Notes: a model not told the origin generated them from the letters alone. A DNA stretch of 64,000 bases from Populus alba (GCF_005239225.2 NC_133296.1:372001-436000), one strand, 5' to 3'; counted from the first letter of the stretch, positions 38,652 through 51,800 are shown. Program-made: numbers and translations.

Positions 38652-39975
38652 TCAAACAGTCACTTTATTCACTCTGAAGGAATCCATGACTTGGCGAAGA
38701 TCATTTTCCTCTTCTACAAATACATTTTCTGGTGTCTGTAATCTTAGCTCATACAGTCTGTTGTTTTCAACTCCAAGAACTGACAGATACCGCCGGTTCC
38801 ATTCCAAACGAACTACTCTTTCTTGAGGCATAACAGCCAGTTCATTGTTATTTGCGTAGGACTTGATGTTTACCTGATAACATGATGGTCTGATTAGAAA
38901 CAATTCTATGCACTTCAAAGGAAAATAATCTTCACCGCAATAATCACTAGCTAATAAGCTCTGTCATGCATGCGAATGACTTCTTTCGATACATAACAAC
39001 TTACCTCAACCTGGTAATAAAGCTTTCCATCATCAGCGACTCTTGAGGATGTTGAAATAATATTTGAGTCACGCATGACGCCAAGTCTAGTAGACATGAA
39101 CTCAGTCAAATACTGCTTAAGTACTTTTTTTCCAGCTTCTTCTGGAGGACCCAAGTCTTCAACACTCTTGTACTTTGATGATGAAGGAGACGACAACTCC
39201 ACCGAGAGATTTTCATCAAGAACAAAAGGATCCCTGAAGAATATATCAGCTCCTGCACCTCGAACTTGAATCCAATTCTGAGGGTACTTCAATGAATACC
39301 CATCAAATTGATCAATGTATTCCCTGAACCCAACAGACTGTTGAGCAAATGCAATATTGTTGAAACCAACTTCTGAGAAAATGTAACTTGACAAGATCAA
39401 TGCCATTGCATTTCTCCTTGGAACTGCAAAAGCTTTAGTCTGATTATGTATACGTTGTGAGAAGCAATTTGAAGTGGCTTAATGATAAGACAGAAAGATG
39501 CATATCAGATAAGAAAATGGGGATATTTTATCATCCAAAAAACATTCAGGGTACAGCAACATAAAAACACATAACCCATTTCATAACACAAAGCTACTTA
39601 ATAAGAAGACTAAAGGTAACATCGTCATGAGATCAAAACCTACTCTCTAGCTTCTTTTTTTATATTTCACATTTGGGTTCCTAGCTACAAATGGGGATTT
39701 AACCATGGAAAGCACACCAAATTCAAGTTTCATATCAAGAACAAAGAAGTAACCATGAAAGGGAAAAGCAAGAGGCACGAAGGAAAGGGACTGTCTGAAT
39801 GAGAAATTATAGTTTTTTGAAAGACAAGACATACCAGTTGTTTGTTGTGAGGAATAGAGCTGAAGCAAGTGGAATTGGGCGAGATGGGCATTGAGCAACT
39901 GAGCCAAGTAGGGCGCGAACGAGTAGGGTGGGTAAGTTGAGTTGGAGGAGGAAACGAGTCAAGAATTCTTGCCAT
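38652..39975 (-). CDS. PPD2: PsbP-domain protein of the chloroplast (PPD2-like)
   Basis: Plastid protein of the PsbP superfamily, related to the oxygen-evolving-complex extrinsic subunit; members mostly lie in the thylakoid lumen and several help photosystem assembly. Three exons: 39835-39975, 39005-39439, 38652-38873; 798 bases, 265 residues. Residues 1-47 are rich in Ser, Pro and Thr as in a transit peptide. A hydrophobic segment with a twin Arg before it (RRNAMALILSSYIF) and a following FAQQ look like a lumen-targeting signal. The PsbP fold begins at YIDQFDGYSLKYPQNW. The start could instead be seven codons upstream at 39996. The exon 2 acceptor at 39439 keeps the frame; a more typical TTTGCAG 16 bases later would break it. 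PPD2 is my best match; another PPD/PPL member is possible. Confidence 0.8.
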
Positions 39976-41993
39976 TTCTTGATGAGTTTGTGACATACAA
40001 ACCACTGTCAGTGTGTTTTGTTGAGAGGGGATAGAAAGGTCGAGGATGAGATGGAGTAGGGTCAAAGAACACGTGTTTGAATTGTATTGGACAACTGATT
40101 TAGTTTTCTAACAAGGCATTACATGGGCCTTCATGTTAAGACCTGACCCAAAATAAAGCGTTTAGATTTTCAATCTAGAGCCCATTATGTTTGTTTATTG
40201 CACTGTTATTAAAACCAGACCTGGCCCAAGAAAAGGTCCAAAAGGTAGTAGTAGGAGACGAGGGATGGTTAGCCCTGGTGCCCTCAACAAAGGGATAAGG
40301 CCATTGACGTGGCTTCCCCTAGTTTGTTTGGTACACCCCCAACAACGACAAGTCAATTTGACCTTTTCCACCATTGTTGAATGAAGGAGCCATGTCTTTC
40401 TCCGTGGCCACCCTCAAAAACCATGTGCTTTTTTGTATACTTGGTCATGGTTCAGCTGTCCTTTTTCCATGTCATTCTGGATAAACTCAATTGTCTTTTG
40501 ATTTCCATTCTTTGGTCCACTTTTTTCATTTATAGCGTGAGTTAATTTTGATAACTTAATCCAACTTCACTGTTGTTTTTCTTTAAAATTTTATCCAAAA
40601 TGAAGTGTTCTTGACAATTCTTTTTTAAAAAAAACTAAACAACAATGTTTTGATTGGTTTGATCAGGCTCGAATTTTAACTTAACCACCAAGTATTAGCT
40701 TGGGAAGGTAATCCAAGTTAACTCCCTAGATGATTCAACGTCAAATGTACAGCGACTTCTTCAAAAAAAAAAAAAAAAAAACAAGAAGAAAAAGCAGTGA
40801 ACATCAATCTTGGAATTGCAAAATGCAGTCTTGGATTTTGGAATGAAGGGGAAAAATACAGGACCCAAAAGTTGAGAAAAAGTGCAATCCAATGGGAAAT
40901 TTTCAGTGGTGGGGAGTTTCCATGGCTGCTAGCGGTGGACAGAGAGGGAGAGATGACAGGAATTGGAGGGCAATCTCTGTGCACGTCACTGGCACTTATC
41001 CATGAGCCATGGCCCATGATCATGAGACCTCAAAACCCTAATATCCACAGATATAAATGGCCAAAACAAACACTTCCAAAGATATGTGAGTAGACTATGG
41101 TTAAAGCCAAAATTGAACTCCAATTCATGAGCAGCCATTGGCTAAACTCACATCCATGGCCTATGGGGATGTGAGGGGCTCTTGTTTTTCTTTGTTTAGT
41201 TTGGTGAGTGGGAGGATAACATTCTCGGCAATCCTCAAAATACCCAATTTTGTCCCTCGAGTTTGAGAAATTCTCAATTAAATCTTTCATCCGTATAAAT
41301 TATACTTTTTTTTTTAGGGAATGTAACCTTTTTTTTTGTTCAGAAATTCTAAACACGAAACTCTAATTAAGAGATCGAAATTATTTGTACAAAATCAAAA
41401 CAAAAATTTGTTTTCGGGTAAAATTAATATTATTCCAATAGTTGCCGTACATTTTTTAGGTTTTACCACATGCTTTTGAGCCTCTCTTTCCATTCTTTTG
41501 TTGTGCTTGTAAGGAATAATGAACCGGTCAACAATAGTTAAAGAGCTAAGTTGTAAGGTTTCCAGATGTAAGGACTAAGTTATAACAGTGCAAGAACTTT
41601 AGGGACTAAACAACTTTTATGTTAGAGGTATTATAGCCATTTTATAACCTTGACTAGAAATCCACAACCTTCTTCCATCTTTGCTATTATCACAATGACC
41701 AAGACAAAATCTTCCTTCTTTACAACAGCCTATATTTGAAACGACAAGAGTTTTCATGTTCTCTTCCTTCAGACACCAAAATCTATTGTCAAAGATCACC
41801 AATTTCTCTCTTTTTCTCTGCCTGTGAGCTCAATTCAAAATCTAGTATCGTTTTTGTTCATTGAAGTTTGAATCTTTTCTTGCTTGTAAATGCAAAAGAT
41901 AAAACTTTTTTTTCCTCATATCTTGACAATTAAAAACGCACAAGCTTTTTGCTTCAGCACATTTTTTATTTGTGTTATTTGGTTCTTGACTCT
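39976..41993. other. divergent intergenic region between PsbP-domain and invertase genes
   Basis: Both 5' flanks lie here. There is a poly-A/T tract at 40762-40780, and 41540-41650 has wording of the type repeatedly seen in plant dispersed repeats. The open frames on both strands at 40718-41290 have no recognisable domain and overlap each other, so I do not call them genes. Confidence 0.65.
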
Positions 41994-44900
41994 ATGAATA
42001 CTATTAGTATTATTGGCAATTCTACAATGAAACCCTCTTGTAGATTTCTTATATCTACGAAAAATCCAGTCTTTTTTAAGCGCCATCATAGTTTAACAAG
42101 CAATTTATCTGGGAATCAGTTTAATTTTGATAAAACCAAGCAGTTATTGACCTGCCCTTTTAGAATCTTGGGGTTCAAAACCATTTTCAATGAATCCCGG
42201 AAATCTTTTTGTGTTCCCAATATCAGTTCTGGCCAATCAAGGCTTATAGCACGAGATAGTAGGGCGGTTTCTGTTGTTGCTAGTGTTGCCTCACAATTCA
42301 GGGAGTTATCAACGTCTGTTGAGACCAGAGTGAATGATAAGAATTTTGAGAGAATTTTTGTGCAAAATGGGATTAGTGTTAAGCCTTTGGTGGTTGAGAG
42401 GATTGATAAAGATGAAAATGTTTTAGGGGATGAAGAATCTAGGCTAGGGGTTCTTGTTGATGATGGTGAAAGTGTAAATAGAGACGATTTGGATGGTGGC
42501 CAAGGAGTTGAGATCGTTAGTACTAAGAGGGAAGAGAGTGATATAGAAAAGGAAGCATGGAAGTTGTTGAATGATGCTGTTGTTATGTATTGTGGGAGTC
42601 CTGTGGGGACCGTGGCCGCAAATGATCCAGGGGATAAGATGCCATTGAATTATGATCAGGTGTTTGTTCGTGATTTTGTTCCTTCAGCTCTCGCCTTTTT
42701 GCTTAGAGGAGAAGGGGAGATTGTGAAGAATTTCTTGCTTCATGCCTTGCAATTGCAGGTAACATTCCAGGCTGCTTTTGTATGCTTGTTTGGTCTATCC
42801 TTTCATTGTTCCGCATGATAATTTCTTAGTTATATCATTCTTCTAGTTTGAGCAGTATTAAGATGCCTGATTTATGCGTGACAAGTTATTAATGAGGATC
42901 TGTTTACAAGTCATGAAATACGCCTATTTTCCTTGTCGACCATTATGGTTTACAAAATTTAGTATGAATGTCAACTTGCAAAACTTGGTAAACTTTTTAA
43001 TGATGATCAGAGCATTCAAATGCCATCTAATACTAAATTTGCTGTTTCTCAAGATTTGATTTGTTATCCTTGTTATCGGTTATAATTTGTTATGTGTTCT
43101 TTTCATCTTTCAGACTGACCTTTCTTTAAGGTTTCTGCGTATTGTTCATATTAGCTAACCATATCATTGAATGCATAGAAAGTTTTTATATTTGATGTTC
43201 TGAAAATCACACAAAAAAAAATTGTTTTTGTTTTATCATAGAGTTGGGAGAAAACAGTGGACTGCTATAGTCCAGGACAGGGGCTGATGCCTGCCAGTTT
43301 TAAAGTCAGAACAGTGCCTCTTGATGACAATAAACTTGAAGAAGTTTTAGATCCTGATTTTGGCGAATCAGCTATTGGCCGTGTTGCACCTGTGGATTCT
43401 GGTTAGTATATTGCACCTCTTTGAACATTTCGAATCTAAAAATTGCCATGGTACTTGAATTTGATTTTAGTTGTTAGAGTCCAACTTCTGTAGCTGTAAT
43501 ATATTCCAGGAGACAACTATTGATCCTAGTAGTTCGCTGATTCTTGTTGATTAATAGCATCTGTGTTTCTTCTTTTCTTTCTTGATAGGGTTGTGGTGGA
43601 TTATTTTATTGAGGGCATATGGGAAACTCACTGGTGACTATGCTTTACAAGAAAGGGTGGATGTTCAGACTGGAATAAAACTGATCTTAAACTTATGCTT
43701 AGCTGATGGGTTTGATATGTTTCCTTCTCTTCTAGTCACCGATGGCTCCTGCATGATAGATCGGCGGATGGGGATCCATGGACACCCCCTTGAGATCCAA
43801 GTGAGTTATTTCCATACCTTTTCCTTTTGGAGACTGTTGGTTGGTAATTGGACCTGGGCTATTTATGTTGTCACTGCATTTCTGTTTCCACGACAATGGA
43901 ATATACATAAACATATTGTTAGTGTGGTTTGTTTCCTTCTAATATGCTTTTTTTAGTTAAATTCAAGCAATGTGGAGTTTTGCCCAGTTGAAAATTTATG
44001 GCTCTGTTGTGTATGAGTTTGGAGGTTCCATAACCTATGTATCTCTACATTGCTTTTAATTGTTATGTGTGGAAATTGAGTCTGGTTTATGAACTACTTT
44101 CCAACTTTCTGCAAATGTAATGAGTGAAAGCTCTATAGAATGCAGCTGTGAGGTATGCTGGCTTAATGATATGAAAAACTTAACTTTCTCCGTTTGCTTG
44201 TGCCTTTGGTCTATTATATATTTCTCATATCTACAATGCTCTTTTAAACATTGCTCTGGTGCTGCTTTTTTTTTTGTTTACATGAATATAGAATGTTAGT
44301 CAGTAATCACCCAGCTATATGTACAAGTTATTTTTTTTCTTTCATTTTTTTATGCTTATTCATCTATGGTTTACCTTACAACCACAAGTCTCTTTCTGCA
44401 GGCCTTGTTTTACTCTGCTTTACGGTCTTCCCGTGAGATGCTAGTTGTAAATGATGGATCAAAGAATTTGGTGAGGGCTATCAACAACAGGCTCAGTGCA
44501 TTGTCATTCCACATTAGAGAATACTATTGGGTAGATTTGAGAAAGATCAATGAGATATACCGGTATAAAACAGAAGAGTATTCTACAGAAGCCACCAACA
44601 AATTTAATATTTATCCTGAACAAATTCCATCATGGCTCATGGATTGGATACCTGAGGAAGGTGGATACCTGATTGGCAATCTGCAGCCAGCTCACATGGA
44701 TTTTAGATTTTTCACTCTTGGAAATCTTTGGTCTGTTGTTTCATCTTTGGGTACCCCAAAACAAAATGAAGCTATTCTAAATCTGATTGAATCCAAATGG
44801 GATGATCTTGTGGGAAACATGCCTCTTAAGATATGTTACCCTGCTTTGGAGTCTGAGGATTGGCGTATAATCACTGGCAGTGACCCTAAGAACACGTGAG

Positions 44901-45756
44901 TGTCTAAAATTTTGGCCTAAACTCTCTGTGCATGTGCATGCATTGTTCAATTTAGAATTTCTATAAACTCTAAAATTTCTCTATTTGATTGTACATTGCA
45001 GCCCTTGGTCATATCATAATGGTGGGTCATGGCCAACACTTCTGTGGCAGGTACATTTGACTTTATTTGCTATATGTATGTTTTGCTAAGGCTTAACAAA
45101 TTTGATTTGGAACCAGCAGACGAGCATGCAATGCTGATTCATACTCAGTAAACCTTCTGTAGTTTTGTTGGGTTAAATGGAATCTAGTTTCTAAAGGTTT
45201 CTGGTTAGTCATGCTAATGAGAAAAGAGTCATGGGAAACCCCCCCTCCCCCCTCTCAAAAAAAAAAAAAAAAATCCAAAGTGTCACCATAATTCGGAAGT
45301 AACATCAATGTTGGTGGTCCAAAGATGTATGATTTTTGTGTTTGGACCTTTCATGTGATGGCTGTTTCTTTTGTCCTTGAATCTCTTGATTGATCCCTGC
45401 CCTCTGAATTCTTTCCGTTTTGCTTTCAGTTCACATTGGCATGCATGAAGATGGATAGAATGGAACTAGCTCAGAAGGCTATTGCTTTGGCCGAGAAGAG
45501 ACTTCAAGCTGACCATTGGCCAGAGTATTATGACACCCGAAGTGGGAAGTTTATTGGAAAGCAATCCCGACTTTACCAAACATGGACGGTTGCAGGTTTC
45601 CTGACATCAAAAGTTCTCTTGGAGAATCCAGAGAAGGCTTCCTTATTATTCTGGGATGAGGATTATGATCTTCTTGAGTTCTGTGTTTGTGGGCTTAACA
45701 CAAGTGGCCGGAAGAGGTGTTCTCGAGTCGCCGCCAGGTCACAGATTCTTGTCTAG
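41994..45756 (+). CDS. alkaline/neutral invertase, organelle-targeted (A/N-InvA type)
   Basis: GH100 enzyme that hydrolyses sucrose to glucose and fructose at neutral to alkaline pH; the closest Arabidopsis form, A/N-InvA, is mitochondrial. Six exons: 41994-42758, 43242-43401, 43589-43800, 44402-44895, 45002-45050, 45430-45756; 2007 bases, 668 residues. Start chosen because [15 protein letters not shown] matches the family start; a second ATG follows at 42027. About 120 N-terminal residues are basic, Ser-rich and poorly conserved, as a targeting region should be. The catalytic domain begins at [11 protein letters not shown], with [25 protein letters not shown] (probable catalytic Asp), [31 protein letters not shown] and HWPEYYDT (probable catalytic Glu). 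It ends [12 protein letters not shown], like A/N-InvA. A decayed copy of its first exon lies near 50.8 kb. Confidence 0.95.
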
Positions 45757-46961
45757 AATGATGCCATTCTTTTAAAGGCAGAATTTCTGTTACTGTACAG
45801 CTATGTTACTAGGATAGACTGATAAAACATTGATTTTCAACCACAAAAGAAACAAGGTATACTAGGAGCAGCGTCTTCACACAACTAGACCATAGATCTA
45901 GTTTAATAAAACGTTAATTAGCCGATTAATTAGCTAAGTTGATCGGTGTTGTGCTTTCAATGACCAGTGGGACGAAAGCTTTTATGATTCTTCCCCTTGT
46001 CATATTCAGTTTGTATATTTTTACTTTGTTCTTTATAAACACATTTCCAATTTTATCAAGCTAGGTTTTTCTTGGAATTACTTCACCTATATTTTATTTT
46101 CTTGTTTAGTGTGCTATACAGTGCATATTGCTGCTAATCACATAACTCGTTTGGATCCCTTTTTATGTTTCGAAAATCTTTATAAAAAAAATTAAATTTT
46201 TTATTTTTTTATTTTAAATTAATATTTTTAAATATTTTGATGCGCTATATAAAAAAATAATTTAAATATATATATATATATATATATTATTTTTAAAAAC
46301 AAAAATAATCACAATCATATTCTTCCAAGTATAGAACTCTCAGGAATTCAAGAAGAGATGTTTTGTTTTTCCTTGTCTGAAAAGATATAAATTTATTTTT
46401 AAATTGTTTTATAAAAAGGTTTATTTTATGTTTTTCTAAAAAATATTTCTTGGATTAAAATTCTTACAGCAAGATGGTATTTTTCACAAGGTGGTGTGTC
46501 TTGAGTACACTCAATAAGAACTAGAGAATTCGTGAGAATTTTCTTAAGAAAACAGGAAAACTACACCCTTAATTGCAAGGCCAAACTTCGAGAAAATGTT
46601 GAATAATTGTCTTGCATTTAGCCTTGTACAATAAACAATATGATCTTCAAAATTTTTCTTTGAAATTCCAGTTCTTTCATGGCTAAAAATAGCGTCTTTG
46701 AAGGTGTTGAACGATGGCTTCATAGTCATGACCATTTGCAGCAAAAACTTTACGTCAAGTCCTTGTCTTTTGGGCCCAACAAAAGGAGCCTATAGTAGTC
46801 ATCTTCTTGTGGAACGGGGACAAATGCCAGATTGAGTTACGTCAGACATCTTCTTGATCTCGAAGCAGACACCAGCATACTCTATACCCTTTCCACACTA
46901 TAGAATGCTTGAAGTTTAAACTATGAACCAGAAGTGCAGACGATGACAATGTACACTAGAC
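45757..46961. other. intergenic region between invertase and PPR genes
   Basis: Starts with the invertase 3' untranslated region. About 46170-46312 is one copy of the dispersed AT-rich repeat and includes a TA dinucleotide run (46266-46288). The remainder carries no gene I can support. Confidence 0.65.
46170..46312. repeat. dispersed AT-rich repeat, copy 2, with TA microsatellite
   Basis: AT-rich block with the phrase TTTTGATGCGCTATATAAAAAAA and a TA run at 46266-46288. The phrase resembles the central part of a common poplar intergenic repeat. It is related by wording to the copies near 2140, 51615 and 57957. Confidence 0.45.
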
Positions 46962-48974
46962 ATGAGCACAAAAAGACTACTATCCGCCAATAACTTCCAT
47001 CCTTTCCCACCCATGATGAAAAACTACCTACAGTGGGCCCAAAACACCCCGACCCAGAAATCAGGTACACCTTTTAATGCAAAGGGTACCTCCATTTTAG
47101 CTACAGACCTCTTAAAATCATATTTCGAAAGAGGCCTAACTAGTCAAGCACGCAACTTGTTTGATGAAATGCCTGAAAGAGATGTTGTTGCATGGACGAC
47201 GGTGATTTCAGGGTACACGCATTGCAATGAATACACTCAAGCATGGAGTGTTTTTGTCGATATGGTTAAGAATGGAAATGACCCACCAAATGCGTTCACA
47301 ATATCAAGCGTTCTAAAGGCTTGTAAAGGCATGAAGCGTGTTTTTTGTGGGCGTTTGGTCCATGGATTGGCTATTAAAAGAAGGTTTATGGAGGGGTTTA
47401 TTTATGTGGATAATGCTCTCATGGATATGTATGCTTCTTGTGGTGTCGGAATGAGGGATGCTTGTGTTGTTTTTCACGATATTAAAGAGAAGAATGTTGT
47501 GTCTTGGACTACCTTGATTGCTGGTTACACTCACAGAGGCAATGGCAATCGCGCACTTCAAATCTTCCGGGAAATGCTACTGGTAAGTGGATGAACAAAC
47601 AACCGTAGGAATAAACTCAATCATGCAACGGACTTAACATGTCAAAAGCAGTACTTTAACCATTATAGCACACAGTGGCCTTAGCTTGTTAAGTGGTTTT
47701 AACTTTCATGATGCTATGAATATTGTAGTAATGCGTGACTTTGTTGCTTTTATGACAAACAGGACGGAGTAGCATTGAACCCACATAGCATTTCGATAGC
47801 TGTTAGAGCATGTGCCTCAATTGGCTCACAGAATTTTGGCAGACAAATACACACAGCGGTGATTAAACATGGGTTTGAATCCGATCTTCCTGTCACGAAT
47901 TCTATACTTGATATGTATTGTAGGTGTGGATGTTTATCTGAGGCAAACAAGTATTTCAATGATATGACTGAAAAAGATTTGATCACATGGAATACATTAA
48001 TAGCAGGGTATGAAAGATCGGATTCCATTGAGCCTCTCTTTATATTTTCACAAATGGAGTCTGAAGGTTTTACTCCAAATTGCTTCACTTTTACCAGTCT
48101 AATAGCAACATGTGCGAATGTAGCAGCTTTGTGTTGTGGACAGCAAGTTCATGGAGGGATTTTTCGCAGAGGGCTTGACAGAAACCTGGAATTGGCTAAT
48201 GCCTTGATTGATATGTATGCAAAGTGTGGTAATATATTTGATTCATGCAAAATATTTAGTGAAATGTCTTGTAGAAATTTGGTCTCTTGGACTTCTATGA
48301 TGATTGGATATGGGGCTCATGGATACGGCAAAAAGGTAGTTGAGTTGTTTGATGAGATGGTCAAGTCAGGCATCAGACCTGATCAGGTAGTGTTTATGGC
48401 AGTTCTAAGTGCGTGCAGTCATGCTGGACTAGTTGATCAAGGCTTGAGGTACATCAACTGTATGATAAATGATTATCACATCAAGCCAAATCAGGAGATT
48501 TATGGCTGTGTTGTAGATTTGCTAGGGAGACCGGGGAGAGTGGAGGAGGCCTATCAACTAATACGAAGCATGCCATTTATGGCTGATGAGTCTGTTTGGG
48601 GTGCACTTCTTGGTGCTTGCAAGGCACATAACTTTTCGAGGTTGGGGAAATTGGCAGCTAAGAAAGCATTGGCTTTGAGACCAAACATGGTAGAGACCTA
48701 TGTGATGCTGTCAAATATTTATGCTGCAGAAGGCAAATGGGGAGAAGCTGCAAGAATGAGAAAGTTGATGAAGAGAGCAGGGTGTAGAAAAGTGGCTGGG
48801 AGGAGTTGGATTGAGGTGCGAAACCAGGTTTACAGTTTTGTTGTTGGAAATAAGATGGGTTCTCATAAAGAGTGGGTTTATGAAGTTCTGGAATTACCTG
48901 TACAGCATATGAAAGAGGCTGGCTATGTGCCTGAAGTTGATTGCTTAATACATGACCAAGAAGATGGCACTTGA
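46962..48974 (+). CDS. PLS-class pentatricopeptide repeat protein, E/E+ type (PGN-like)
   Basis: Organellar RNA-binding protein of the PPR family; members act in RNA editing, splicing or stability. Two exons, 46962-47582 and 47763-48974, joined in phase across a 180-base intron with clean GT and AG; 610 residues. Repeats run from about residue 45 to 480, for example NLFDEMPERDVVAWTTVISG, NALMDMYASCG, KNVVSWTTLIAGYTHRG, DLITWNTLIAGYE and GIRPDQVVFMAVLSACSHAG. The C-terminus has E and E+ motifs (WGALLGACKAHNFSRLGKLA; GRSWIEVRNQVYSFV) and no DYW deaminase domain, so any editing role would need a partner in trans. Length and neighbourhood fit Arabidopsis At1g56570 (PGN, mitochondrial), which is next to the invertase gene there as here. 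Confidence 0.9.
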
Positions 48975-50680
48975 TTAGAAGCTGAGAAAAGATGAAAAAC
49001 GAAAATTTGAGGGCTATGAAAACTCAACTGTTTGATAAACAATTACCCAAGTTAAGAGAAAATTGGAAAAAGGAGGAAAATGTGATGGATTAAGTAAATT
49101 TCAATCTTTCTTGGGAAGTTCATCTGTTGAGTTAGAAATAATAAATGACCCATACCCCTACATATTGCAGGCATCAAACAACACAGGTGCATGGTATTTT
49201 TTGTACATTTGATAAATTCATTCTTACCTATCATCAGTGATATTAATTTGAGCTGAATCAAATGGGAGCTGAAATTTGTGACCCCTTATTTTTTGTACTT
49301 CACTTTTCCTGTACTGTTTGAATGCAGAAATCTACACACTACTATCTCAAACCAAAATTTCAAAGGAACTTGAGTAATCTTGAGCTCTGTGTAATTCTTT
49401 ATATGTAATCAGCTTGAAGGTGAACTCACAAACCAAGCAGCGGAAACTTCCACACTTGAGCTGAACATCCAGGTTCTTTCAGGCAATTTGAGCAAAAGTA
49501 GCCAACACATATTTTTGTCTATTTCTTGAATCATGGAGGATTCAATCTTCACTGCACATTTGCAGCATAGAGATAATGTGATGCATGGGCTTTAAAATGG
49601 AGGATGACAATGGTCAGCACCACTAGAGATGCATCTAACGATCTCAAAGGAGCCTGGTTCAACCTCCAAGCACCTGCAACCAAGTGTCTAGCAAGAAGGA
49701 TACCATGATAAAGAGCGCATAGTCAGCTGTGGTGTTAATAGTTTCACTAAGATAAACTGAGAAGCTTTGAATCCAGTTTCTGATATAGTCTCTTTGTAAG
49801 TCATCTGCACCAGCCTTTCTTCAATCATGTAGGAAAACTTGGGACGAAGACCTTTTCTTCAAAATTTCTTTTGTAATCTAACCATTCTCTTAATTATTCT
49901 TTTACTAGAACTAGCTTGCTGGACTTGAACTTATTTTAAAAAGTTACAAATGACATTTACAATTCGCTAGTTACGAGTGCATTTTGTCACTCTCTAAAAT
50001 CATAAAATTGATAAAAACAAAATTCAATAAAAAAAAAAAGGGAGAGATGAAAAAAAAATATATATTGAAAATACAACAAAACTTTGATGACGACACCACT
50101 AATATCGTTAGAAGGATCGAGATGAGATAAATTCAACAATACTAAGAAAAGTCACTACTAGTGACAAGAGTCGGCTACACAAACAACCCAAAAATAAATG
50201 AGCTCTGACACTTAAACAGCTCATATAGTCCACTCTATTTATTGTTTATGATTTTTTTTGGTATTATTAGATTCATCTTATTAAAATCTTTCCAATGATA
50301 CTAGCAATATCTTCATCAGAGCTTTGGTGTGTCTCTGGTGTTAATTTTTTTTTTTTTTTTCTCTTTCCTCTCGTAATTTGTATAGAAAAGAGAGAAAAGT
50401 CAAATAAAATAACTCTAGAGACACACCAAGCTCTATTGACGACACCATCAGAGCTGCTGCATGTCGGGACCTTCTGAATCCTTATAAAGTTGTTCTACTT
50501 GCTGTTTGTTAAAATCAGCAATCTCTAAGAAAATTGTTTTACTGATGTGTATGAATAAAACAACATTTTTTTTTCATTTCCAGATTACCACCACCATCGA
50601 AATTAGAGTTATACTAGTAACCTTAATTGTTGCGGCCGTATAGTAAATAGCTAGTCATTTAGTTTTATTTTCCTTATCTT
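48975..50680. other. intergenic region after the PPR gene
   Basis: I see no gene. The first part should be 3' untranslated sequence of the PPR gene. An inverted repeat lies at 50316-50438 (listed separately). The open frames at 49052-49261 and 50295-50477 show no family features. Confidence 0.65.
50316..50438. repeat. inverted repeat, possible hairpin or small MITE remnant
   Basis: Left arm about 50317-50343 (TCAGAGCTTTGGTGTGTCTCT and on) pairs with right arm about 50410-50437 (AGAGACACACCAAGCTCT in the core). The arms differ by a few bases and are separated by a loop of about 66 bases with a T run. A weaker match continues outward. It could be the core of a miniature inverted-repeat element. 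Confidence 0.6.
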
Positions 50681-50969
50681 AGAGTTCTTGTTGATGATGA
50701 TGAAAGTGTAAATAAAGAGAATCAGAAAAGTGGTGAGGACCTATGGTTGTTAGTCCTAAGAGGAAAGATAGTGATATGGGAAAGGAAGCCTGGAAGTTGT
50801 GAAGTGATGCTGTCTGATGTAGATTCCTTTGGGGACTCTGGCTGCAGGAACCCAAGAGATAAGCTGCCATTGAAATATGATCATGTGTTTATTTGTGATT
50901 TTGTCCCCTGAGCTCTTGCCTTCTTGTTAGAGGTGAAAAGAGTTCTTGATTCACACCTTTCAATTGCAG
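50681..50969 (+). pseudogene. decayed copy of the invertase first exon
   Basis: This stretch aligns along its length with the 3' part of the invertase exon 1 (about 42450-42758). Shared blocks include TTCTTGTTGATGATG, GAAAGTGTAAATA, AAGGAAGC, TGGAAGTTGT, GATAAG, TGCCATTGAA, TATGATCA, GTGATTTTGT and the final CAATTGCAGGT, which keeps the exon 1 splice donor. It has indels and in-frame stops (TGA at 50800-50802 and 50909-50911). No matching N-terminal targeting part or later exons were found. It lies 8 kb downstream of the intact gene, beyond the PPR gene, so it looks like the remnant of a local duplication. Confidence 0.88.
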
Positions 50970-51614
50970 GTGATGTTCTCCACGCGTGTTTTTTATTTTT
51001 TATCTATCAATTTTTAGTTTGATCTGATGTCCTGTTTCATGTAGGAAATTTGTTTCTGTTTCGAGTAGGAAATTTGTATGGCATAATTTAAATGTGACTA
51101 GCTATTTAACGAGAGTTCATATACAATTCAACAAATGTAGCGATATGGCGTAAGGCTTTGGACAAAAATCTCCTTGAAGGCAGCTAGATTATAATTAAAA
51201 ACAAAGTTATAATATACACAAAACCAAATACAGATTGCTTCTTATTAATTTACAATATGCTTTTTTACCCATTTTAGTAATCTATTTTAGATCATATTTC
51301 ATTAAGTTTTTATATTATTCAAAATACTAATTAAGTGTGTGTGTGTATCGCAATAAATTTTCATTTTTTAATTTAATATTGAAGAGCATTCTTGAACTCA
51401 ACTTGTGCAATAAAGATTTTTTTTTTCTTTTATTTGATTTGATCTGATCTATGAAGATAAATGACATGATATACACTTTTACATATAGTTATAGTTTTAG
51501 AATTTAATCTAAGTGGATGAATTTAGTAACTTGTTGATTAAGCTAAATTTAACTTTGAATATTTTTAAAAAAATAATATCTAAAACAATATTAATTTACA
51601 TATTTTTTAAATAA

Positions 51615-51800
51615 TTATAATTTAAGCTGATTCTTCAAGAGTCAATTAAATTATATTTTTTAAAATTTAAAATTATTATTATTATTATTATTATTTTATA
51701 TTTTTAAATTTTTTTTATAAACTAAAATAAATTTTAAAAAATAAAAAATATATTATCTTAATATATTTTTAAATAAAAATATTTTAAAAAACAATTTATA
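51615..51800. repeat. dispersed AT-rich repeat, copy 3, with ATT microsatellite
   Basis: About eight ATT units at 51672-51695 are followed by AAAAAATATATTATCTTAAT and ATTTTAAAAAACAA. The latter phrases recur at 57957-58045. It is related to copies near 2140 and 46170. Confidence 0.5.

Noticed and set aside
40718..41290. Overlapping open frames on both strands
   Set aside because: They mirror each other, lack recognisable motifs and fall in the divergent promoter region between two good genes.
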